Shown here one piece after another: positions 33,024-38,073 of a stretch of 38,073 nt of DNA. The notes under the pieces are model-generated. The model saw nothing but the letters and a program-made list of their open reading frames with translations. It did no database searches and was not told the DNA's origin. How positions within the stretch are numbered: position 1 is the stretch's first letter; every line of letters starts with the position of its first letter. The position numbers and the translations under genes were made by a program. The DNA comes from SUP05 sp964577715 (lineage in GTDB: Bacteria > Pseudomonadota > Gammaproteobacteria > PS1 > Pseudothioglobaceae), in the NCBI GenBank assembly GCA_964577715.1, contig CAZOAA010000014.1, forward strand, positions 1 through 38,073. Direction: 5' to 3'.

Positions 33024-34388
33024 TTATTTTTTTATAGGGCGCTGCCAGGTTTTCATGGTAATTTGCTTGGATCGACTTAAAGTTAGCTGATTTTCAGGCG
33101 TATCTTTAGTAATCGTAGATCCGGCACCGATTGTGGAGTTTTTACCAATGGTGACAGGGGCAATGAGTTGCGTGTCTGAGCCGACAAAGGCGCCATCTTC
33201 AATGGTGGTTTGGTGTTTATTGGCGCCATCGTAATTACAAGTAATCACACCAGCACCAATATTAACATCACTGCCCATGGTAGTATCGCCAACATAACTT
33301 AGGTGTGATACTTTTGAGCCTTTGCCAATGGTAGATTTTTTCACTTCAACAAAGTTGCCAATTTTTGCATTTTCACCAATATTGGCCTCAGGGCGAATAC
33401 GGGCAAATGGGCCAATAGACGCACCATTACCAATGATGGCATCTTCAATAACTGAGTTGGGCAATATAGATACATTGTTACCAATTTGAGAATTTTTAAT
33501 GATGCAGTTTGGTGCAATAACTGTATTATTGCCCAAGGTGACTTTGCCTTCAATCACTACATTAACATCAATTTCACAGTCTTGTCCAAAGCTGAGCAAT
33601 CCACGGCAATCAAAACGCGTAGGATCTTTTAAGCCAAGACCTTGTTGCATAAATTTGCTTGCTTGATTTTGTTGAAAAGTTCTTTCTAATTCTGCCAATT
33701 GTGCTTTGTCATTCACGCCTGCTACCTCGTATTCATTGTTGGTTATTACCGAAGCAATGGTTTTTCCATCGCTGACTGCTGCACTAATGATATCAGTTAA
33801 ATAAAGTTCACCCTGTGCATTATTAGGGTCTAACCCGTTTAAGTATTTTTTTAATAGTTCGCTGTTAACCGCCATAAAGCCAGTATTAACTTCGTAAATG
33901 TTAAGCTGTTTATCATTAGCATCTTTTTGCTCAACAATGGCTTGAATTTTGTCATTACCATCGCGAATAATACGGCCATATCCTGCTGGATCATTAAGTA
34001 TGACTGAAAGTAGCGATATTCCGCTTTGTTGTGCTTGGGAGATTAGATCTTCTAAGGTTTTTTGCTTAATTAATGGCACATCGCCATATAAAACCAGAGA
34101 GATTGAGTCGTTATCAATGTGTGGCATGGCTTGTTGAACTGCGTGCCCAGTGCCTAGTTGCTCGGTTTGTTCTACCCAGTTAACGGCGTTATCTTGAATG
34201 GTTTGACGAACTTGAGTACCGCCAAAGCCATATACTACATGTATTTTATTGCAGACTTGATGTGCACAATTTAACACATGACCTAGTAGTGTCTTGTCAC
34301 AAAGTGTTTGTAATACTTTTGGCTTAGCGGAATTCATGCGTGTGCCTTTACCCGCTGCAAGAATAATACCGTGAATGTGACTCGTCAT
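33024..34388 (-). CDS. glmU: Bifunctional GlcNAc-1-phosphate uridyltransferase / GlcN-1-phosphate acetyltransferase
   Basis: GlmU makes UDP-GlcNAc for peptidoglycan and lipopolysaccharide. The 454-residue protein has the pyrophosphorylase domain (IILAAGKGTRM at 8-18, VLYGDVPL, EVNTGFMAV) and a left-handed beta-helix acetyltransferase domain of hexapeptide repeats from about residue 255 (IGNNVSILPNSVIEDAIIGN, FVEVKKSTIGKGSKVSHLSY, CNYDGANKHQTTIEDGAFVG). Length is as usual. It starts nine bases after an unknown exported-protein gene on the same strand. Confidence 0.97.
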   Translation of the reverse strand: MTSHIHGIILAAGKGTRMNSAKPKVLQTLCDKTLLGHVLNCAHQVCNKIHVVYGFGGTQVRQTIQDNAVNWVEQTEQLGTGHAVQQAMPHIDNDSISLVLYGDVPLIKQKTLEDLISQAQQSGISLLSVILNDPAGYGRIIRDGNDKIQAIVEQKDANDKQLNIYEVNTGFMAVNSELLKKYLNGLDPNNAQGELYLTDIISAAVSDGKTIASVITNNEYEVAGVNDKAQLAELERTFQQNQASKFMQQGLGLKDPTRFDCRGLLSFGQDCEIDVNVVIEGKVTLGNNTVIAPNCIIKNSQIGNNVSILPNSVIEDAIIGNGASIGPFARIRPEANIGENAKIGNFVEVKKSTIGKGSKVSHLSYVGDTTMGSDVNIGAGVITCNYDGANKHQTTIEDGAFVGSDTQLIAPVTIGKNSTIGAGSTITKDTPENQLTLSRSKQITMKTWQRPIKK

Positions 34389-34397
34389 TATGCTGCT

Positions 34398-35057
34398 TTA
34401 AAAGTCTTCAACAATAGGGTTTTGATTGAGGTATTCTTCTGTAATACCTGGAACGATAAAAGTTATGGTACCAATTACTTTTCCTTCTTTACGTCCAACG
34501 CTATAAGTTGCGGCACGCATTTTGATCGGTGCACCTTTGAATATTTCAGCAAAATTACGTGATTGACGTGATTGAGTTTTAAACTCGTCTTTACTAATAA
34601 AAGTGTATTTTATGTTGTGTTTTTTATAGGCTTCATTTTCAAAGTCAGCGATGATCTTTGTAAACTCATCTTTTGAAAAAGTATTACCACTAATTTCGAT
34701 AATGTCTAGTTTTTGTTTTCCATCTTCGATAAGCGCTAAGTCAAATTGTGTTTTAAGCACATAAAACATCTTTCTAATTTTGCTGACTTTTTCCAACGGC
34801 ATCATTAACACAATAGAAACCAAGCGTTCATCTAAAAAACGAAAAGCAATTTCAGCCTCTTCTCCTGAAAGTGAGTGATTTTGCATGCACAGTGTGCCAC
34901 GTTCATACTTAGCTGAGCAATCTTGTAGTTTATGTGCTTTTTGCAAGAAAGATTTTGGTGTGCCAACTAGGTATTGTTTGTAAAGTTGAATTTGTTCAGC
35001 GGCTACACTATGAGTGTTAAGTAGTAGAAATAAAACAAGTAAAGTTAAGTGTCTCAT
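34398..35057 (-). CDS. Exported protein of unknown function upstream of glmU
   Basis: This is a 219-residue protein with a clear signal peptide (MRHLTLLVLFLLLNTHSVAA). I do not recognise a family. The mature part is mixed alpha/beta and contains two cysteines (LQDCSAKYERGTLCMQNH) about ten residues apart that could form a disulfide. No lipobox is visible, so it should be soluble periplasmic. The minus-strand -10 TATAAT at 35085-35090 may belong to its promoter. It is probably co-transcribed with glmU. Confidence 0.8.
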   Translation of the reverse strand: MRHLTLLVLFLLLNTHSVAAEQIQLYKQYLVGTPKSFLQKAHKLQDCSAKYERGTLCMQNHSLSGEEAEIAFRFLDERLVSIVLMMPLEKVSKIRKMFYVLKTQFDLALIEDGKQKLDIIEISGNTFSKDEFTKIIADFENEAYKKHNIKYTFISKDEFKTQSRQSRNFAEIFKGAPIKMRAATYSVGRKEGKVIGTITFIVPGITEEYLNQNPIVEDF

Positions 35058-35128
35058 GTTTAATTTAATTATTTGACTAATGACATTATAAGAGAATTAC
35101 AAGGAACCTTTGAGTAAAATTAAGCACT

Positions 35129-37537
35129 ATGAGCGATAGCTGTTATCACTGTTCTTTGCCTATTACTAAGGTTAATAGAGTTCAGGCAAAAATTAAAAAC
35201 ACCATAGAAGATTTTTGTTGTGTTGGCTGTGCCAGTGTGTGTCAAACTATTCATGATGCAGGCTTAGGTGCTTTTTATGATCAGCAAACTACTTCTTTAT
35301 TGCCAGCAGTCAATCTAGAATATCCACTTGAGTTTTATGATTCTTCTGTATTTCAACAGCCTTTTTTAGAAATATCAGACCCAGGTACAAAAACCATTAC
35401 CTTAATTAGCGATACAATTCATTGTGCCGCTTGTGTATGGTTAATTGAGAAGGCTATTGGATCACTTGATGGTGTTATGTGGGTGCGTGCTAATTTAACT
35501 GATAAGCGCATTAGACTTAGATGGAATAGTGACAAAATTAAACTTTCAGTCATTATGAAAAGGTTGGCTGATTTAGGTTACGCCGCAATGCCTTATGAAC
35601 AAAATATTGCTGAAGCAAAGCAGCAACGTAGAAACAAAGAAATGCTTTATCGAATTGGGTTCTCGGCCTTTACAATGATGAATCTTCTTTGGGTTTCAGT
35701 GGCAATGTATACAGGCGCTAGTGGCGGAAAGTATCATCAGTATTTTCAATGGATTGGTTTTGCATTGGCCACACCTACTTTGTTTTACTCGGGCTATCCT
35801 TTTTTGAAAAATGCTTATATTGGCATTAAGAACCGATTTATGAACATGGATGTGCCTATTAGTATTGGCGCACTAACAACCTATTTTTATTCAGTGTATG
35901 TATTGTTTGGCTTCTCTACTAAGGGGGAAGTTTATTTTGATACAGTGGTTAATTTTATTTTTGTTATATTGATTGGCCGCTATCTTGAGGCGTCTAGCAG
36001 AAAGGCTGCTCTATCTTCTTCTAGTAGTTTGCAGCAATTACAACCTAAGATTGCATTAGTTAAAACAGATAAGACCGAACAAATCAAACCCATTGGCGCT
36101 ATTGTTATTGGTGATGTTGTTTTGGTCAAACCGGGCGAGCGAATTGCTGTGGACGGCAAGATACAATTAGGCAGTACACAGATAGATGAATCATTGTTAA
36201 GTGGAGAGTCTTTACCCATTGATAAAAATAAGGGTGATGATGTTTTTGCTGGTACATTAAATACTTATGGAAGTGTTGAAATAGAGGTAACAAAGTTGCC
36301 CAAGCAAACAACACTTAGTCAAATTGTTGATTTGGTAGAAAATACTAAAACAAATAAAAGTCGCATTGTTTGCACTATTGATAAAGTCATACCATATTTT
36401 GTTTGGACAACGTTACTATTGGCGGCTATTACCTTTGTTTTTTGGTATCCACAAGATTTTGATTTGGCGTTACTCAGTGCCACCAGTGTCTTAATCATTA
36501 CCTGTCCATGTGCATTTGGTTTGGCCACACCGATGAGTATTGCAGTAGCTGGTGGCGTTGCTGCAAAAATGAAAATATTGATCAAAAATGGCGATGCATT
36601 AGAAGTATTAAGTAAAGTGAAACATGTAGTTTTTGACAAAACAGGCACACTTACTTTGGGTAAGTTTAGGGTTAGCAATGTGGAGTCAAACATTAACAAA
36701 ACTGATTTTTTGAATATTGTTAGCAGTATTGAAAAACACTCTGAACACCCTTTGGCTAAGGCTATTGTCGACTATGCTGACACTGATAATTATATGCAGG
36801 TGAATGGATTCAAAACAATACCTGGTGAGGGCGTGTCTGCAAAAATTGGACCTGAGTTGTATCGCCTGGGCAGTTTAAATTATATTATTAACCATGGTGC
36901 CGATAAAGACAAAGCCCTATTTACTAAGGCGGATGTATTGGAAAAACAAGGGCATAGTTGTATCTGGTGTGCCAATGAAAATAAAATTTTTGGTTTTGTA
37001 TCTCTGAGTGACGAGATTAAACATGATGCCAAGGCAACGGTAGACGAACTACATAGAATGGGAAAAACTATTACAATGTTGAGTGGCGATAGCTCAGTAG
37101 TCGCCCAAACCGTGGCTAAGAACTTAGGTATTGATCGTGTGATTGCACAGGTGTTGCCTAGTGATAAGGCCAAGCACATTGAAACATTGCAAGCTGATGG
37201 CATGGTGTTGATGGTGGGCGATGGTATCAATGATGCACCTGCTTTAGTTCAAGCCAATAGTAGCGTTGCAATAGGATCTGGCGCTGATGTGAGCGTTGAT
37301 AGTGCTGATGTGGTATTGTTAAAAAATACATTGATGCCGATCGTTGAAGTAATTAAGTTATCAAAAAATACTCAAAGCACAATCAAGCAAAATATTATTT
37401 TTGCCTTATCTTACAATGCCTTTATGGTGCCATTGGCAATGATGGCCAAGGTGACACCTTTATTTGCCGCTATAGCTATGCCAATTAGTTCATTGGTTGT
37501 TATTGTTAATGCTGCAAGATTAAAGGTTAAAAAGTAG
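35129..37537 (+). CDS. ccoI: FixI/CcoI-type copper-exporting P1B-ATPase
   Basis: The 802-residue protein is a heavy-metal P-type ATPase of the FixI/CcoI group that supplies copper for cbb3-type oxidase assembly. The N terminus has a Cys-rich metal-binding segment (CYHCSLP; FCCVGCASVC, residues 5-38), then an HMA domain with HCAAC (98-102). Membrane helices follow, with DESLLSGESLP (actuator), ITCPCAFGLATP (Cys-Pro-Cys, 459-461), phosphorylated Asp503 in DKTGTLT, the EKHSEHPLAKAI SHP-type motif, and GDGINDAPAL. Such a Cys-rich N-terminal segment ahead of HMA is a hallmark of FixI/CcoI. No ccoNOP, ccoG, ccoH or ccoS lies beside it. Confidence 0.9.
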   Translation: MSDSCYHCSLPITKVNRVQAKIKNTIEDFCCVGCASVCQTIHDAGLGAFYDQQTTSLLPAVNLEYPLEFYDSSVFQQPFLEISDPGTKTITLISDTIHCAACVWLIEKAIGSLDGVMWVRANLTDKRIRLRWNSDKIKLSVIMKRLADLGYAAMPYEQNIAEAKQQRRNKEMLYRIGFSAFTMMNLLWVSVAMYTGASGGKYHQYFQWIGFALATPTLFYSGYPFLKNAYIGIKNRFMNMDVPISIGALTTYFYSVYVLFGFSTKGEVYFDTVVNFIFVILIGRYLEASSRKAALSSSSSLQQLQPKIALVKTDKTEQIKPIGAIVIGDVVLVKPGERIAVDGKIQLGSTQIDESLLSGESLPIDKNKGDDVFAGTLNTYGSVEIEVTKLPKQTTLSQIVDLVENTKTNKSRIVCTIDKVIPYFVWTTLLLAAITFVFWYPQDFDLALLSATSVLIITCPCAFGLATPMSIAVAGGVAAKMKILIKNGDALEVLSKVKHVVFDKTGTLTLGKFRVSNVESNINKTDFLNIVSSIEKHSEHPLAKAIVDYADTDNYMQVNGFKTIPGEGVSAKIGPELYRLGSLNYIINHGADKDKALFTKADVLEKQGHSCIWCANENKIFGFVSLSDEIKHDAKATVDELHRMGKTITMLSGDSSVVAQTVAKNLGIDRVIAQVLPSDKAKHIETLQADGMVLMVGDGINDAPALVQANSSVAIGSGADVSVDSADVVLLKNTLMPIVEVIKLSKNTQSTIKQNIIFALSYNAFMVPLAMMAKVTPLFAAIAMPISSLVVIVNAARLKVKK

Positions 37538-37559
37538 AGATATTGCAAGTGAAATAGTA

Positions 37560-37565
37560 TATAAT
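37560..37565 (+). promoter_or_regulatory. Possible -10 element of rpmE
   Basis: A perfect TATAAT lies 37 bases before the rpmE start in the 65-base gap after ccoI. No good -35 is seen at the right distance. Confidence 0.35.
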
Positions 37566-37602
37566 TTGTCCTCTTTTAGAAATTACATTAAAGTTAAAAA
37601 AC

Positions 37603-37815
37603 ATGAAGGCAGATATTCACCCTAATTATAACAATGTAAATGTAGTATGTTCGTGTGGCAACTCTTTTGAAACACGCTCTACAATTGGTAAAGAAGAGCT
37701 TCAACTAGATGTGTGTTCTAGTTGTCATCCTTTTTATACAGGTAAGCAAAAAATTATGGATACGGCTGGCCGTGTTGAGAAGTTTAAATCACGTTACGCT
37801 TCATTTAAACGATAA
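37603..37815 (+). CDS. rpmE: 50S ribosomal protein bL31, zinc-binding form
   Basis: The 70-residue protein (MKADIHPNYNNVNVVCSCGN...) matches bL31. Cysteines 16, 18, 38 and 41 (VCSCG and CSSCHPFYTG) make it the zinc-binding C+ form rather than the zinc-independent paralogue induced on zinc limitation. It is the last gene before a strong terminator. Confidence 0.97.
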   Translation: MKADIHPNYNNVNVVCSCGNSFETRSTIGKEELQLDVCSSCHPFYTGKQKIMDTAGRVEKFKSRYASFKR

Positions 37816-37831
37816 AGCATTAAAAGTTCAT

Positions 37832-37859
37832 AAAAAAAGCCACGAAAGTGGCTTTTTTT
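37832..37859 (+). terminator. Rho-independent terminator after rpmE
   Basis: A stem with the GC part AGCCAC / GTGGCT closed by a GAAA tetraloop (37844-37847) is flanked by seven A and followed by seven T. It is the clearest terminator in the window. The symmetric A/T flanks would also let it act on the other strand. Confidence 0.92.
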
Positions 37860-37885
37860 ATGCCTGATTATCAATCAAATGTCGA

Positions 37886-37891
37886 TATAAT
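37886..37891 (+). promoter_or_regulatory. Possible -10 element of hemE
   Basis: TATAAT lies 28 bases before the hemE start and after the rpmE terminator, so a promoter is expected here. No convincing -35 precedes it. Confidence 0.35.
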
Positions 37892-37919
37892 CATTACATT
37901 CTTTTTGATATAAAAAATT

Positions 37920-38073
37920 ATGTCATTTGACTACATTAATGCTTTATTAAAAAAACCAGTTTCACGTACACCGATATGGGTGATGCGCCAAGCTGGACGC
38001 TATTTGCCAGAATATCGTGCAACACGCGCAAAAGCAGGCGATTTTATGAGCTTATGTAAAAGTCCTGAGCTTG
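37920..38073 (+). CDS. hemE: Uroporphyrinogen decarboxylase (N-terminal part, cut by window edge)
   Basis: HemE decarboxylates uroporphyrinogen III to coproporphyrinogen III in haem synthesis. The 51 codons visible read MSFDYINALLKKPVSRTPIW, then VMRQAGRYLPEYRATRAKAG, which is the family signature (MRQAGRYLPEYR), with FMSLCKSPEL at the window end. The gene continues beyond base 38073. Confidence 0.96.
   Translation, partial: MSFDYINALLKKPVSRTPIWVMRQAGRYLPEYRATRAKAGDFMSLCKSPEL

Overview
The window is a mostly ordinary, AT-rich gammaproteobacterial chromosome segment. Gene order and content fit a small-genome sulfur oxidiser of the SUP05/Thioglobus/bathymodiolin thiotrophic-symbiont type. This is inferred from an Acidithiobacillus-like sulfide:quinone oxidoreductase next to the ATP synthase operon, a FixI/CcoI-type copper ATPase, the classical grpE/nadK/recN arrangement and the low GC. 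No rRNA or tRNA gene, CRISPR array or insertion sequence was seen. No stretch longer than 300 bases lacks a gene.

Layout. (1) 1-3434, minus: dsbD - aroQ - accB - accC (accC cut by the window edge), i.e. thiol transfer, shikimate pathway and fatty-acid synthesis. (2) 3687-7788: an accessory block between the core genes dsbD and grpE. It holds a ParD/ParE-like toxin-antitoxin pair, a small XRE regulator, two secreted cysteine-bearing MORN-repeat paralogues transcribed divergently from the regulator, an unrecognised 191-residue protein, and a second RelE/ParE-type pair. (3) 7830-10950: grpE, then nadK and recN on the other strand. (4) 10981-19273: sqr, divergent from the nine-gene atpIBEFHAGDC operon. 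(5) 19270-24134, minus: rpmH - rnpA - yidD - yidC - TauD-like dioxygenase - ampD - kdsC - ogt-like - DUF3565, tightly packed. (6) 24237-28217: dprA, smg, topA. (7) 28301-31026: two unrecognised proteins, then trpF and trpB without trpA. (8) 31065-33017: two exported proteins, an amidohydrolase and an arylsulfotransferase-like propeller. (9) 33024-35057, minus: an exported unknown protein, then glmU. (10) 35129-38073: FixI-type P-type ATPase, rpmE with a clear terminator, and the start of hemE.

The parts most worth following up are the accessory block and its control regions. Three promoters there can be read with 17-bp spacers. In two of them a perfect inverted repeat sits across the spacer: ahead of dsbD, and ahead of the MORN operon next to the XRE gene. 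The TA promoter instead carries 10-bp-spaced TTGCATA repeats. The XRE regulator, its palindrome, the two secreted MORN proteins and the unknown protein form a plausible self-contained unit that I cannot match to a described system. The rest is housekeeping, with local oddities such as a DsbD with two N-terminal catalytic domains, TopA without zinc fingers, trpB without trpA, and rpmH away from dnaA.
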